This document shows, in pieces, positions 1 to 9,653 of a stretch of 64,000 nt of DNA. How positions within the stretch are numbered: the first letter of the stretch is position 1; the number at the start of each line of letters is the position of its first letter. Made by a program: the position numbers and the translations under genes. The notes beneath the pieces were generated by a model that was given only the letters and a program-made list of their open reading frames with translations, searched no databases and was not told where the DNA came from. This stretch comes from Sulfurovum sp. Its GTDB lineage: Bacteria > Campylobacterota > Campylobacteria > Campylobacterales > Sulfurovaceae. The DNA is taken from NCBI GenBank assembly GCA_026990595.1, contig JALXCZ010000001.1, positions 1 to 64,000 on the forward strand, given 5' to 3'.

Positions 1-329
1 TGCTGTGCCGCAAGGCTGCCTTCCGTGAAATGCCCGGTACACTCAAGCACGATATCGATATTCATCTCTTTCCAGGGCAGTTCGCGCGGATCATGGCTGC
101 TGACGATCGCGATCTCATGTCCGTCAATGACGAGCTTGTTCTCTTCGGTGCTAATGTCAAAATCCGCCCGTCCGTGGACTGAGTCGTATTTGAGCAGGTA
201 GGCTGCATCTTCTACACTTGAAGTATTGGCAGCGACAATTTCGCAATGTTTCGGCAGTGCGTGTATATAGTGCCTGAGTACTTGGTTTCCTATACGTCCG
301 AGTCCGTTGATAGCAATACGTTTTTTCAT
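1..329 (-). CDS. gap: Glyceraldehyde-3-phosphate dehydrogenase, N-terminal part (partial)
   Basis: Only the first ~109 codons lie in the window; the gene runs off the left edge. Reading the minus strand from the ATG at 329 gives MKKRIAINGLGRIGR, the NAD-binding Rossmann start of GAPDH (usual INGFGRIGR), followed by the conserved NDP-region equivalents and ECTGHF. The enzyme interconverts glyceraldehyde 3-phosphate and 1,3-bisphosphoglycerate in the cytoplasm. An AAAGGA ribosome site lies about 9 nt upstream. It follows eno by 15 nt on the same strand, so ppsA-eno-gap are probably cotranscribed. Family assignment is firm; whether it is the glycolytic or the gluconeogenic paralogue cannot be told from the fragment. 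Confidence 0.9.
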   Translation of the reverse strand, partial: MKKRIAINGLGRIGNQVLRHYIHALPKHCEIVAANTSSVEDAAYLLKYDSVHGRADFDISTEENKLVIDGHEIAIVSSHDPRELPWKEMNIDIVLECTGHFTEGSLAAQ

Positions 330-344
330 GGGTTTTTTTCCTTT

Positions 345-1622
345 CTATTTCCAGTAATATTTGGCATCGGTGCCAAGTGCATGTTCGATTTCTATGAGAC
401 GGTTGTATTTGGCAAGGCGTTCGCTGCGCGAAGCCGAACCGCTTTTGAGGTGGCCGCTCTGCATCGCGACAGAGAAATCGGCAAGGAACGTGTCGGCCGT
501 TTCTCCCGAACGGTGGGAGAGAAACGCCCTCCAGCCGTTCTCTTCGCAGAGTCTGACCGCATCTACAGTTTCGCTGACCGTACCTATCTGGTTGAGTTTG
601 ATCAGAGAGGCATTTGCCGTGTGTTCTTTGATACCACGCGAAATGAATTTGGTATTGGTAACAAAGATGTCGTCTCCGACGACTTCGATCTTATTGCCGA
701 GTGCCGCTGTAAATTGGGCAAATCCGTCCCAATCTTCTTCAGCAAGCGGATCTTCCCAGAGGATAATAGGATATTTGTCAACCCATATTTTTGCAAGCGC
801 GATCAGTTCGGCACTGTCCATTTTGCCTGCACCGGACCATTTTAAGTCGTAATGCCCCGCTTTGTCCGTAGAAAATGAAGTAGCCGCACTGTCAATAGCA
901 ATGGAAATATCATCTCCCGGGCGGTAGCCGCTTTTTTCTATCGCTTCAACGATGAGTTCAATAGCCTCTTCATTGCTGCCAAGATTCGGGGCAAAGCCTC
1001 CTTCATCTCCTACAGAAGTAGCATAGCCTTTCTTATGCAGGAGTTTTTTCAGTGTATGAAAGGTTTCCGCTACATAGCGCAGTCCTTCAGAGAAGCTAGG
1101 CGCGCCATGTGGTACCGCCATAAACTCCTGAAAATCCACACTGTTGTCCGCATGTTCTCCTCCGTTGAGGATATTCATGCACGGTACCGGCAAACGCAAC
1201 GCTTCCGCACCGCCAAGATAGCGGTAAAGCGGCATATGATGGCTTTGTGCCGCTGCTTTTGCTGCTGCCATGGAAACCCCAAGAATTGCATTGGCACCCA
1301 AACGGCTTTTGTCGTCCGTACCGTCGAGTGCTATCATGGTACGGTCTATTTTTGCCTGTTCCGACGCATCCATACCAATGAGAGCCGGAGCGATGTTTTT
1401 GATAACATTTTCACAAGCTTTTCTTACCCCTTTGCCTCTGTAGCGTTCGGGGTCTCCGTCACGCAGTTCATGCGCTTCGTATTCTCCCGTACTGGCACCC
1501 GAAGGTACAGAAGCACTCACTTCCGTACCGTCTTCAAGACCCATCAGAACCCGTACTGTCGGATTGCCCCGTGAATCGAGGATCTCCACTGCATCTATAG
1601 ATTTTATACTGCTCTTTGACAT
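345..1622 (-). CDS. eno: Enolase (phosphopyruvate hydratase)
   Basis: 425 residues, the normal enolase length. It interconverts 2-phosphoglycerate and phosphoenolpyruvate. Visible family motifs include ILDSRGNPTV near residue 16, SGASTGEYEA (mobile loop), the Mg-binding region IDSAATSF and WEDPLAEEDW, GDDIFVTN, LIKLNQIGTVSET with the catalytic Lys, and the C-terminal SHRSGETAD. The start ATG has AAGGA 7 nt upstream. It lies between ppsA (26 nt upstream) and gap (15 nt downstream), all on the minus strand, consistent with a lower-glycolysis/gluconeogenesis operon. Confidence 0.97.
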   Translation of the reverse strand: MSKSSIKSIDAVEILDSRGNPTVRVLMGLEDGTEVSASVPSGASTGEYEAHELRDGDPERYRGKGVRKACENVIKNIAPALIGMDASEQAKIDRTMIALDGTDDKSRLGANAILGVSMAAAKAAAQSHHMPLYRYLGGAEALRLPVPCMNILNGGEHADNSVDFQEFMAVPHGAPSFSEGLRYVAETFHTLKKLLHKKGYATSVGDEGGFAPNLGSNEEAIELIVEAIEKSGYRPGDDISIAIDSAATSFSTDKAGHYDLKWSGAGKMDSAELIALAKIWVDKYPIILWEDPLAEEDWDGFAQFTAALGNKIEVVGDDIFVTNTKFISRGIKEHTANASLIKLNQIGTVSETVDAVRLCEENGWRAFLSHRSGETADTFLADFSVAMQSGHLKSGSASRSERLAKYNRLIEIEHALGTDAKYYWK

Positions 1623-1648
1623 CTTTTATCCTTCTGTTCCGTATTTTG

Positions 1649-4066
1649 CTATTCGCCCAGTTTCTTTTCAAGTTCAACGATCTTGGGCAGTGTACTCAAC
1701 ACACTGTCCGGATTGAGGCTGATGGAGTCGATGCCGAGTTTGACGAGGTATTCAGCCACTTCGGGGTAGTCAGACGGTGCCTGTCCGCAAATGCCGCTGT
1801 GGCGTTTGTTACGCTGGGCACCATGTACGGCCATCTCTATCATCTTCAGTACCCCCGGGTCGCGCTCGTCATAGTCAAAGGCAACGATCTCGCTGTCCCT
1901 GTCCACTCCGAGTGTCAACTGTGTCAGGTCGTTCGAACCGATACTGAAACCGTCAAAGATCTGGCTGAATTCATCGATGGAAATGACATTGTTCGGAATT
2001 TCGCACATGACATAGATCTTCAGTCCGTTCTCACCCTGTTTCAAACCGTATTTTGCCATCGTATTGATGACGCGCTGCCCCTCTTCCACCCGGCGGCAGA
2101 AGGGGATCATCAGGATGACATTGTCAAAGCCCATCTCGTCACGTACCCGCTTCATCGCTGCACATTCAAGGGCAAATCCCTCTTCATAGGCCGGGTTTGC
2201 ATAGCGTGCCGCACCCCGGAAACCGATCATCGGGTTGTCTTCTGTCGGCTCGAAAAATTTCCCGCCGAGCAGAGAAGCGTATTCGTTCGATTTGAAGTCA
2301 CTCATGCGCACCACGCAGGGTTTAGGGTACACGGTGGCTGCAATGGTGGCAACACCTTCGGAGAGACGTTTGACAAAAAAGCTTTCAAAATTGTCATATC
2401 CGTCTGTCAGTTCTTCCAGTGCTTTTCTTGTGGCATCATCAGTCTTTTCCGGATGTTTCAACGCCATAGGGTGTGCTTTGATATCGTTGTTGATAATGAA
2501 TTCCATACGCGCCAGGCCGATCCCGTCCACCGGCAGAGAAGCCAGTGAGAATGCGATATCCGGGTCGCCGAGGTTCATCATGATCTCCGTTTTGGTTTTC
2601 GGCAGAGCACTGAGATCTGTCTTCTGGATCTCAAATGCCAGTTTGCCCTCATAGACATAGCCTGTTTCACCTTCTGCACAGCTCACGGTCACTTCCTGGC
2701 CGTTCTTGAGTACTTCGGTGGCATTGACAGAACCTACCACGGCAGGCAGTCCAAGCTCACGGCTGACGATCGCTGCATGACAGGTACGTCCGCCTTTGTT
2801 CGTCACGATGGCCGAAGCGATCTTCATGACCGGTTCCCAGTCCGGAGTCGTAATATCGGCAACAAGGACTTCACCCGCTTTGAAGGTATCCATTTCTTTA
2901 ACATCATTGATGATATGTACTTTTCCCGCACCGATCTTGGTACCGACGGCACGGCCGGTTGTAAGGACATCGCCATGCTCCTTAAGATGATAGAGCTTCA
3001 AAATAGAGCCGCTCTGCTGTGACTCGACGGTTTCGGGACGCGCCTGTACCATGTAAAGGTGTCCGTCACTGCCGTCTTTGGCCCATTCCATATCCATTGG
3101 CTTATGGAAACCTGCTTTCTGCGAATAATGGTTTTCCACTTTAATAGCATAGTCAGCCAGCACCATCACATCTTCGTCTGTGATGCAGAATTGCTTACGC
3201 TCATCTTTGGTAGTATCAATATTTTTGGTGTACTCAACTGCCATATTACTTATATTTGCCTCTTTGGTAAAGATCATTTTGATCGCTTTACTTCCAAGCC
3301 GTCGTTTGAGTACGGCACGGTGTCCTTTCACAAAAGTTGGTTTATGCACATAGAAACTGTCAGGATCAACACTGCCCAATACGACATTCTCTCCCAATCC
3401 CCAGGAAGCGTTGATGAACACAACATCTCTAAAACCCGTTTCTGTGTCAAGGCTAAACATTACACCACTCGCACCGATATCACTGCGTACCATTTTCATA
3501 ACCACGACAGAGAGATAGACCTTATAATAATCAAATCCGTTATCGTACTTATAGTGCAGGGAACGGTCGGTAAAATTGGAGGCAAGACAGCGCATGTAGG
3601 CATCAAGCAGTTCTTCTTCATTGTGTATATTCAAATAGGTTTCATTCTGTCCGGCAAAAGAGGCTTCGGGGGAATCTTCTGCAGTAGCTGAAGAGCGCAC
3701 AGCAACGGAAAGCGACTCACCATACTCTTTTTTAAGTTTGGCAAAATTTTGAACTATCTCATTTTTGAGATCTTCAGGGATCTTAGCCTGATACACAAGA
3801 TCTCGACAGGCTGCACCACGCTCTTGGAGCTGTTGTACATTGTCAGGATCGAGATCATCGAGCTCCGCATGTAGTTTTTCCCATAGACCATTATAATCGA
3901 GTATATATTTATATGCTGAGGAAGTCACTGCAAAACCATTGGGAACGCGTACTCCCTCTTGTATCAGATTTTGATACATCTCACCAAGTGAAGCATTTTT
4001 GCCCCCAACCTCTGCGACATCCTCGATGCCGATCTCTCTGAACCATTTAATATTTTTACGCATCAT
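1649..4066 (-). CDS. ppsA: Phosphoenolpyruvate synthase (pyruvate, water dikinase)
   Basis: 805 residues, the usual size for PEP synthase. It makes PEP from pyruvate with ATP, yielding AMP and phosphate, and feeds carbon upward into gluconeogenesis. The N-terminal ATP-grasp/pyruvate-binding domain is seen from EVGGKNASLGEM through AVRSSATAEDSPEASFAGQ; the central phosphohistidine domain has GGRTCHAAIVSRELGLPAVVG with the catalytic His; the C-terminal TIM barrel has GIGLARMEF, MIGFRGAARY and SIGSNDLTQLTLGVDRDS. Two ATGs are adjacent (4066 and 4063); the second has better spacing to AAGGA. It is the first gene of the ppsA-eno-gap run, which suits an autotroph that must build sugars from C3 units. 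Confidence 0.96.
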   Translation of the reverse strand: MMRKNIKWFREIGIEDVAEVGGKNASLGEMYQNLIQEGVRVPNGFAVTSSAYKYILDYNGLWEKLHAELDDLDPDNVQQLQERGAACRDLVYQAKIPEDLKNEIVQNFAKLKKEYGESLSVAVRSSATAEDSPEASFAGQNETYLNIHNEEELLDAYMRCLASNFTDRSLHYKYDNGFDYYKVYLSVVVMKMVRSDIGASGVMFSLDTETGFRDVVFINASWGLGENVVLGSVDPDSFYVHKPTFVKGHRAVLKRRLGSKAIKMIFTKEANISNMAVEYTKNIDTTKDERKQFCITDEDVMVLADYAIKVENHYSQKAGFHKPMDMEWAKDGSDGHLYMVQARPETVESQQSGSILKLYHLKEHGDVLTTGRAVGTKIGAGKVHIINDVKEMDTFKAGEVLVADITTPDWEPVMKIASAIVTNKGGRTCHAAIVSRELGLPAVVGSVNATEVLKNGQEVTVSCAEGETGYVYEGKLAFEIQKTDLSALPKTKTEIMMNLGDPDIAFSLASLPVDGIGLARMEFIINNDIKAHPMALKHPEKTDDATRKALEELTDGYDNFESFFVKRLSEGVATIAATVYPKPCVVRMSDFKSNEYASLLGGKFFEPTEDNPMIGFRGAARYANPAYEEGFALECAAMKRVRDEMGFDNVILMIPFCRRVEEGQRVINTMAKYGLKQGENGLKIYVMCEIPNNVISIDEFSQIFDGFSIGSNDLTQLTLGVDRDSEIVAFDYDERDPGVLKMIEMAVHGAQRNKRHSGICGQAPSDYPEVAEYLVKLGIDSISLNPDSVLSTLPKIVELEKKLGE

Positions 4067-4165
4067 AGATCCTTTATTTTCTTAGAAAATTACTTTCTTA
4101 TTATATAGTATATACTTTTATCTGTTTACCATATGTTATACTTATAAATATCATAAGTATATCTT

Positions 4166-4744
4166 TCATCTATTCTCTTTTTTAAACTTCATATAACGTT
4201 GTGCACCCCAAACCGAAATGGCTACAAAAGCAATAAACAGCAATAAATATTCGATCTTTTTGATCTCTCCAAAAAGCTGTTCGGCTCCTGTACCGAGAAA
4301 ATATCCTATGCTCACACCTACAGCAGCCCAAAGGGTTACGCCTATTACATCAAAAAGTGTGAACTTTTTATGAGGATAGCCATATACTCCCAGTGCCAGA
4401 GGGAAAATGATCGCACCACTGTAGACAAAACGGCTGCCAAATGCCATCAAATTACCTTTTTTCTTTACATCATTAGAAAGCTTTTCAATGCTCTGTCTGA
4501 AGGAAGGAAAACGTTCCAGTACTTTACGTGTATAGGTTTTACCAAGAAAATACCAAAACTGATCTCCCACAATGGCACCAAATATGGCAACAGGCATTGT
4601 CTCAGTAACGGACAAGAAACCCAAATAGCACAAAATACCGGAAATAAGAATCATGGTAGTCCCTTCAATCATCATCCCGAAAAAGACGATCCATAAACCA
4701 TAATGTGAGACAAAAGGACTTATTTCCTGTATCATATGATCCAT
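4166..4744 (-). CDS. DedA-family membrane protein
   Basis: About 192 residues from the ATG at 4744, which has GGAG 7 nt upstream; the longer ORF in the track starts with TTG and lacks a good ribosome site. Several hydrophobic segments and the family pattern FFGMMIEGTTM...GAIVGDQFWYFLGK near the N-terminus, then FGSRFVYSGAIIFPLALGV, identify the DedA/SNARE-associated (VTT) family. Members are inner-membrane proteins, some of which act as undecaprenyl-phosphate or lipid flippases; the substrate here is unknown. It is on the same strand as ppsA but separated by ~100 nt, so it may be independently transcribed. Confidence 0.85.
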   Translation of the reverse strand: MDHMIQEISPFVSHYGLWIVFFGMMIEGTTMILISGILCYLGFLSVTETMPVAIFGAIVGDQFWYFLGKTYTRKVLERFPSFRQSIEKLSNDVKKKGNLMAFGSRFVYSGAIIFPLALGVYGYPHKKFTLFDVIGVTLWAAVGVSIGYFLGTGAEQLFGEIKKIEYLLLFIAFVAISVWGAQRYMKFKKENR

Positions 4745-4847
4745 TTTTACACTCCATTCATTTCTATCGGTCATTTCGTACAAACTATTCTAAAAGAATA
4801 TTTTTTTTATTTCTGCTAGCTAGCTAACATTTTTCTTTTTTCACTTC

Positions 4848-4856
4848 TGTTATAAT
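4848..4856 (+). promoter_or_regulatory. Extended -10 promoter element for the Bax-inhibitor gene
   Basis: TGTTATAAT sits 34 nt before the ATG at 4890, preceded by a T-rich stretch. A TGnTATAAT box without a clear -35 and with upstream T tracts is the usual housekeeping promoter form in Campylobacterota. Sequence match only. Confidence 0.5.
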
Positions 4857-4889
4857 CAAACAAAAATTTAATATGTAAAGGAAAATATA

Positions 4890-5591
4890 ATGCAAAACAA
4901 TAGTTATACAACACATTTAAGTAAATCTGATACCAATATATTGTTAAATTCAGTCTATCATTGGATGATGATAGGTCTACTTATATCAGGTCTGAGTGCT
5001 TTTATGGTCACACACAGTGCCACCTTACTCCATCTTCTGTTCGGTAATCCTTATATGATATGGGTTCTTTTTCTTGTAGAACTGGGATTGGTCATTGCCA
5101 TCTCTGCCGGGATCAACAAGATGGATGTCTCCACAGCAAGAGTATTGTTTATTTTGTTTTCCATCATAGACGGCATGACACTGGCAAGTATTTTTTTAAT
5201 CTACACTGAAGCATCTATCGTCACAACATTTTTTATAGCAGCCATGACTTTTGGTGTTATGAGTCTTTATGGTTATTTCACAGATACTGATCTGAGTTCA
5301 TGGGGAAACCTTCTTTTTGTAGGGCTTCTTGGTATCATTATCGCCATTATTGTAAACTTTTTTCTTCAAAGTCCAATATTTGAATGGTGGATCAGTGTGA
5401 TTGGTGTAATCATCTTTGTAGGTCTTACTGCTTATGATACCCAGAAAATCAAAGCAATGGGAGAAGCAATGGCAGGAGATGATCAGCAAAGTTTAAGCCG
5501 TGTAGCTATTGTTGGAGCACTTGCCTTGTATCTTGATTTTATCAACCTCTTTGTTATGATGCTGGAATTTTTTGGAAACAGAAGAAATTAG
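4890..5591 (+). CDS. Bax inhibitor-1 family membrane protein
   Basis: 233 residues with seven hydrophobic segments, typical of bacterial BI-1/YccA/YbhL proteins. The fold is recognised from the pattern NSVYHWMMIGLLISG at the start, GMTLASIFLIYT in the middle and GVIIFVGLTAYDTQKIK near the end, which carries the conserved Asp of the proposed di-aspartyl pH sensor of BsYetJ-type calcium leak channels. The protein lies in the inner membrane; its role in bacteria is poorly defined, with calcium leak or interaction with FtsH proteases shown for relatives. AAAGGAAAATATA precedes the ATG. It is followed after 49 nt by a UspA-like gene. Confidence 0.9.
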   Translation: MQNNSYTTHLSKSDTNILLNSVYHWMMIGLLISGLSAFMVTHSATLLHLLFGNPYMIWVLFLVELGLVIAISAGINKMDVSTARVLFILFSIIDGMTLASIFLIYTEASIVTTFFIAAMTFGVMSLYGYFTDTDLSSWGNLLFVGLLGIIIAIIVNFFLQSPIFEWWISVIGVIIFVGLTAYDTQKIKAMGEAMAGDDQQSLSRVAIVGALALYLDFINLFVMMLEFFGNRRN

Positions 5592-5640
5592 TGCTACAAT
5601 AAATGGAAAAGAAATTTAAACAAGACATGAAGGAGAGAAT

Positions 5641-6465
5641 ATGTTGAAAAAAATAGAAAAAGTACTGGTTCTGATTCAAAAAAAAGATGAAATAGAAATT
5701 CTTTTAAAAAAAGCTATTACTATTTCAAAATCAAATTCTGCAGTGTTAGAAATACTTTTTGTACATGAAGATTCTCTTTTTGCATTACCCGATTATTTTA
5801 AAGATGATGGAACGCAAAAGCTCGATAAAAAATGTGTTAAAGCAGAAATAGAAAAAACACTTTCAACTTTGGATAATAGATCTTCTTATGTCATTTTTGT
5901 TGAAGAATCAGACACTGTAGACCATGTGCTTACGCTGAACAAAGAAGAAGAAAAAACCTGTATTATCTCTTTTTATCATGATAAGACAACAGTTAAACTG
6001 GCAAAAAAAGTCTCTTCACCTCTTTTAGTAATGAAGTCTGAAGCCAAAACCTATACGCACATTCTATTTCCTGTGGATCTCAACGAGAACAATGCTGCGT
6101 TCATACACTACATCAAAACACTTTTCCCTTCAGCAACTATCACATTGCTTTATGAACCCTACTATATAACAGAAAATTATATTTTCGATACCGATCTAAC
6201 TGTCATACCTCTAGATTCCGGAGCAGATATTGAGCTGGAGCAGGAAATGTTGGAGGAGCAAAAAAAAGAATTTGAAACACTTAAAAAAGAGACGGGTCTA
6301 AGTGGAGAACTTGTTGATGAATTTGATACAGATCTTGTAGATTATATAAATACACGGAACGCTGATCTGCTTATACTACATTCTGAGAATGAAAATTTCC
6401 TTTTTGATGACACGTTGTCAAAGAAACTGCTTTCCTCAGTACACACTGATCTATTTATTTTCTAG
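5641..6465 (+). CDS. Universal stress protein-like, two-domain
   Basis: 274 residues that look like two tandem UspA-like halves: residues ~1-135, ending ISFYHDKTTVKLAKKVSSPLLVMK, and ~140-274, starting THILFPVDLNENNAAFIHYI and ending LLILHSENENFLFDDTLSKKLLSSVHTDLFIF. The order (β-strand with Asp, helix, ... strand, small-residue loop, 'SP(L)LV(M)') is the Usp fold, but the G-2x-G-9x-G ATP loop is not conserved in either half, so it may be a non-ATP-binding member. GGAGAG precedes the start. Its position after a BI-1 gene gives no firm functional hint. Confidence 0.6.
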   Translation: MLKKIEKVLVLIQKKDEIEILLKKAITISKSNSAVLEILFVHEDSLFALPDYFKDDGTQKLDKKCVKAEIEKTLSTLDNRSSYVIFVEESDTVDHVLTLNKEEEKTCIISFYHDKTTVKLAKKVSSPLLVMKSEAKTYTHILFPVDLNENNAAFIHYIKTLFPSATITLLYEPYYITENYIFDTDLTVIPLDSGADIELEQEMLEEQKKEFETLKKETGLSGELVDEFDTDLVDYINTRNADLLILHSENENFLFDDTLSKKLLSSVHTDLFIF

Positions 6466-6657
6466 CCATACAAAATCACATTCTCTTTTTGTTGCTAGAA
6501 GATTTTTCAGTGCTGATATCTCTTTTTGCTAAAATATTTTATTGAGACTGATAGATGTTTAACTTGGATTTACCCTTCTAATATATACTGCCAAAAAGCA
6601 ACCTCTTAGTCATATTTTAATAAAATAAAAAACTTATTCTCAGGAGAGATATCATTC

Positions 6658-8019
6658 ATGATCAAAAAAAGTAAAAAAGTTATTGTAGCAGGACTGGTTT
6701 CTACAGTAACAGCCGCTTACCTCTTTGGAACCTTTGCTCAGGCAAAGAGTACCCCCGCTCCCTCATCAGCTAAGGAAAAACTTGAAGCCTATATCAAGTT
6801 CACTCAAATTCTCAATGTCATTGAAAAAGAGTATGTAGATGATGTCAATACAACAACCCTGGTAGATAAAGCCCTTAAAGGTCTCATGACAAATCTTGAT
6901 GCACACTCTACTTTCATGGATACCAAGTCCTACAAAGACCTTTCTGTTCAGACAAAAGGTGAATTTGGAGGATTGGGTATCTCTATCGGTATGAAGGACG
7001 GTGCATTAACTGTGATTGCACCGCTTGACGGCACTCCTGCCTTTAGAGCCGGTATCAAAGCAGGAGATATTATTTTAAAGATAGACGACAAAGCAACCAT
7101 AGGTATGAACATTGATGATTCTGTGAAATTGATGCGTGGTAAACCTAAAACAGATATCACTTTAACGATCATTAGAAAAAATGAGCCTAAGCCGCTTAAA
7201 ATAAAGATCACCAGAGATATCATCAAAATCCAATCTGTCTATGCAAAGACCATCGATGATACAATACTCTATCTGCATATTACCTCTTTTGACCAAAAAG
7301 TCGTTAAAAGTGTCAAAGAAGCTATTGCCAAACATCCTAAGACCAAAGGTATCCTCCTTGATTTAAGAAACAATCCCGGTGGATTGCTTGATCAGGCAGT
7401 CGGTCTGGTAGATCTTTTTGTAGATCATGGTGTGATCGTCAGTCAAAAAGGTCGGGTAGCTACTGAAAATGTTGCATACAAAGCAACCAAAGAGAATACC
7501 GATACAAATACACCAATCGTGACTCTTGTCAACGGCGGAAGTGCCAGTGCCAGTGAGATCGTCTCCGGGGCACTTCAGGATTTCAACCGATCCGTAACAG
7601 TGGGAGAAAATACATTTGGAAAGGGTTCTGTACAGATCGTTATGCCGGTAGGTCAGTCTGAAGCACTGAAGCTTACTGTAGCAAGATACTATCTTCCAAG
7701 TGGCAGAACCATCCAGAATGTAGGTGTTAAACCGGATATTGTGGCACACCTGAATAAAATAGAGGTACAGGAAGACCCTATTCTACTTAAAGAAAGAGAT
7801 CTTAAAAAGCATTTAGAAATAGAGTTGAAAAAGATCGATGCGAACAGTACAATTAAAATTGATAGCAATATCACAGGAAATAACACAACAAAAGAGAATA
7901 ATACTACCAAGGTTGACACTACGATCATTACAAAAGATCAGCTTATAAAAGATACGCAACTCAAAAGTGCTACAGATATTTTAAAAGCACTTATCATTAC
8001 AAACAAAGGAAAACAATAA
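6658..8019 (+). CDS. ctp: S41 family carboxyl-terminal processing protease
   Basis: 453 residues with an N-terminal signal/anchor segment ([19 protein letters not shown]), so the enzyme acts in the periplasm. A PDZ domain covers ~100-185 ([13 protein letters not shown]...GDIILKIDD). The S41 protease domain follows, with [13 protein letters not shown], the nucleophile Ser in [16 protein letters not shown] and the general-base Lys in NTFGKGSVQ. CtpA-type enzymes trim or degrade envelope proteins from their C-termini. The Thr/Asn-rich tail ([14 protein letters not shown]) before the C-terminus looks like a low-complexity linker. The stop overlaps the purC start by 1 nt, so it may be cotranscribed with the purine genes. 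Confidence 0.94.
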   Translation: MIKKSKKVIVAGLVSTVTAAYLFGTFAQAKSTPAPSSAKEKLEAYIKFTQILNVIEKEYVDDVNTTTLVDKALKGLMTNLDAHSTFMDTKSYKDLSVQTKGEFGGLGISIGMKDGALTVIAPLDGTPAFRAGIKAGDIILKIDDKATIGMNIDDSVKLMRGKPKTDITLTIIRKNEPKPLKIKITRDIIKIQSVYAKTIDDTILYLHITSFDQKVVKSVKEAIAKHPKTKGILLDLRNNPGGLLDQAVGLVDLFVDHGVIVSQKGRVATENVAYKATKENTDTNTPIVTLVNGGSASASEIVSGALQDFNRSVTVGENTFGKGSVQIVMPVGQSEALKLTVARYYLPSGRTIQNVGVKPDIVAHLNKIEVQEDPILLKERDLKKHLEIELKKIDANSTIKIDSNITGNNTTKENNTTKVDTTIITKDQLIKDTQLKSATDILKALIITNKGKQ

Positions 8020-8741
8020 TGGCAGAGAAAAAGGCGTTGGTCTATGAAGGGAAAGCAAAAAAGATCTGGTCTACCGAAGATGAAGGACTCTATATTTCGG
8101 AGTTCAAGGATGACCTGACTGCTTTTAACGGTGAAAAGAGATCAAGTGAAGAGGGAAAAGGTGCACTCAATAACAAGATATCTACAGAACTTTTTAAATA
8201 CCTGAACAAAAAAGGTATACCTTCACATTTTGTAAAGATGCTTGATGATAACCATATGCTGCACAAAAAAGCCGAAGTCATACTCATTGAAGTAATCGTA
8301 AGAAATATTGCTACAGGATCTTTGAGTAGAAACCTTGGCATTGAAGACGGAAAAGTACTTCCCTTTACATTGGTAGAATTTGACTATAAAAATGATGAAC
8401 TTGGTGATCCTAAGCTCAATGATCAGCATTGTCTCATTTTGGAATTGGTAAAAGACACTTCTGAACTTGACTACATCCGCTATATGGCAAGAAGGATCAA
8501 TGATCTGCTGAAAGATTTCTATGCTCAGCGCAATCTCACACTGGTAGACTTCAAACTGGAATTCGGCAGAGATATAGATGGGAATATTATCCTGATCGAT
8601 GAACTAAGTCCAGACAACTTTAGACTCTGGGACAGCGAGAGTGGTGAAAAAATGGATAAAGACAGATTCAGACAAGGTTTAGGTGGTCTTAAAGTGGCTT
8701 ATGAAGAAGTATTGAACAGAATTTTAGGGGGAAATAAATAA
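8019..8741 (+). CDS. purC: SAICAR synthetase (phosphoribosylaminoimidazole-succinocarboxamide synthase)
   Basis: 240 residues, standard for bacterial PurC. It joins CAIR with aspartate using ATP, a middle step of purine synthesis. Recognised by [13 protein letters not shown] at the start, [25 protein letters not shown]-like segment ([15 protein letters not shown]), [10 protein letters not shown] and [13 protein letters not shown]. It begins exactly at the stop of the protease gene and ends where purS begins, a tightly packed purC-purS-purQ operon. Confidence 0.97.
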   Translation: MAEKKALVYEGKAKKIWSTEDEGLYISEFKDDLTAFNGEKRSSEEGKGALNNKISTELFKYLNKKGIPSHFVKMLDDNHMLHKKAEVILIEVIVRNIATGSLSRNLGIEDGKVLPFTLVEFDYKNDELGDPKLNDQHCLILELVKDTSELDYIRYMARRINDLLKDFYAQRNLTLVDFKLEFGRDIDGNIILIDELSPDNFRLWDSESGEKMDKDRFRQGLGGLKVAYEEVLNRILGGNK

Positions 8742-8980
8742 TGACAGCAACAGTAAACGTATTTTTAAAAGAAGGTGTACTTGACCCTCAAGGAAAAGCA
8801 GCACACCATGCACTTGATTCTTTAGGATTTGATGATGTAAAAGATGTACGTATTGGCAAACAGATCATTCTTCAGCTCGATACTGATGATAAAGTAAAAG
8901 CTGAGGCAGAAGTCAAAGAGATGTGCGAGACACTGCTTGCCAATACAGTAATTGAAGATTACACGATAGAGATCAACTAA
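8741..8980 (+). CDS. purS: Phosphoribosylformylglycinamidine synthase subunit PurS
   Basis: 79 residues, the usual size of this small FGAM synthase subunit. It dimerises and links PurQ (glutaminase) to PurL (synthetase) so ammonia can pass between them. The pattern VFLKEGVLDPQGKAAHHALDSLGF near the start and the acidic β-strand/helix tail are family marks. It overlaps purC by 1 nt and is followed by purQ 1 nt later. purL itself is not in the window. Confidence 0.95.
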   Translation: MTATVNVFLKEGVLDPQGKAAHHALDSLGFDDVKDVRIGKQIILQLDTDDKVKAEAEVKEMCETLLANTVIEDYTIEIN

Positions 8981-8981
8981 T

Positions 8982-9653
8982 ATGAAAGTAGCTGTATTAA
9001 GATTTCCAGGTACCAACTGTGAGTTTGATACCGAATATGCATTTGAAAAATTGGGACACACAACTGAACTTATATGGCATGAAGAAGCAAAACTGCCTGA
9101 AGACATTGATCTGGTTGTAATACCCGGAGGGTTTTCCTATGGTGACTACCTGCGTTCAGGCTCTATTGCACGTTTTTCACCTGTAATGAAAGCGGTAAAG
9201 ATATATGCAGACAACGGTGGGAAAGTGCTTGGTATCTGTAATGGTTTTCAGATCCTTACAGAAGCAGGATTGCTTCCGGGTGCTTTAAAACGTAACAATA
9301 ACCTACACTTCATCTCTAAACACCAAAACCTTTGTGTCATCAATAATAACAATGCATTTTTGAATCAATGTACTAAAGGGGAAGTACTCAATATTCCTAT
9401 TGCACATGCAGACGGTAACTACTATATCGATGAGGAAGGTTTTAAGAAACTTGAAGACAATGGACAGATACTGCTTCGTTATTCTGATGAAAAAGGGAAT
9501 CCGGTCGTAATTAACGGTTCTGTTACCTCTATTGCCGGCGTATGCAATGAAGCAAAAAATGTCTTTGGTCTCATGCCTCACCCTGAGCGTGCTTTAGAAG
9601 CTATTTTGGGAAGTGAAGACGGTATTCGTATGCTTAAGGGTTTTGAAGCCTGA
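8982..9653 (+). CDS. purQ: Phosphoribosylformylglycinamidine synthase subunit PurQ
   Basis: 223 residues. This is the glutaminase subunit of the three-part FGAM synthase; it hydrolyses glutamine and supplies ammonia to PurL. Class I glutamine amidotransferase features are visible: VAVLRFPGTNCEFDTE, PGGFSYGDYLRSG, nucleophile Cys in LGICNGFQIL, and the His-Glu pair in LMPHPERALE. It begins 1 nt after purS ends and overlaps the next gene by 1 nt. Confidence 0.97.
   Translation: MKVAVLRFPGTNCEFDTEYAFEKLGHTTELIWHEEAKLPEDIDLVVIPGGFSYGDYLRSGSIARFSPVMKAVKIYADNGGKVLGICNGFQILTEAGLLPGALKRNNNLHFISKHQNLCVINNNNAFLNQCTKGEVLNIPIAHADGNYYIDEEGFKKLEDNGQILLRYSDEKGNPVVINGSVTSIAGVCNEAKNVFGLMPHPERALEAILGSEDGIRMLKGFEA

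Noticed and set aside
246-845. Plus-strand ORF of 199 residues (and many similar long ORFs opposite eno, ppsA, lipA, pdhB)
   Set aside because: Lies opposite a certain gene in full and has no ribosome site; shadow of the coding strand.
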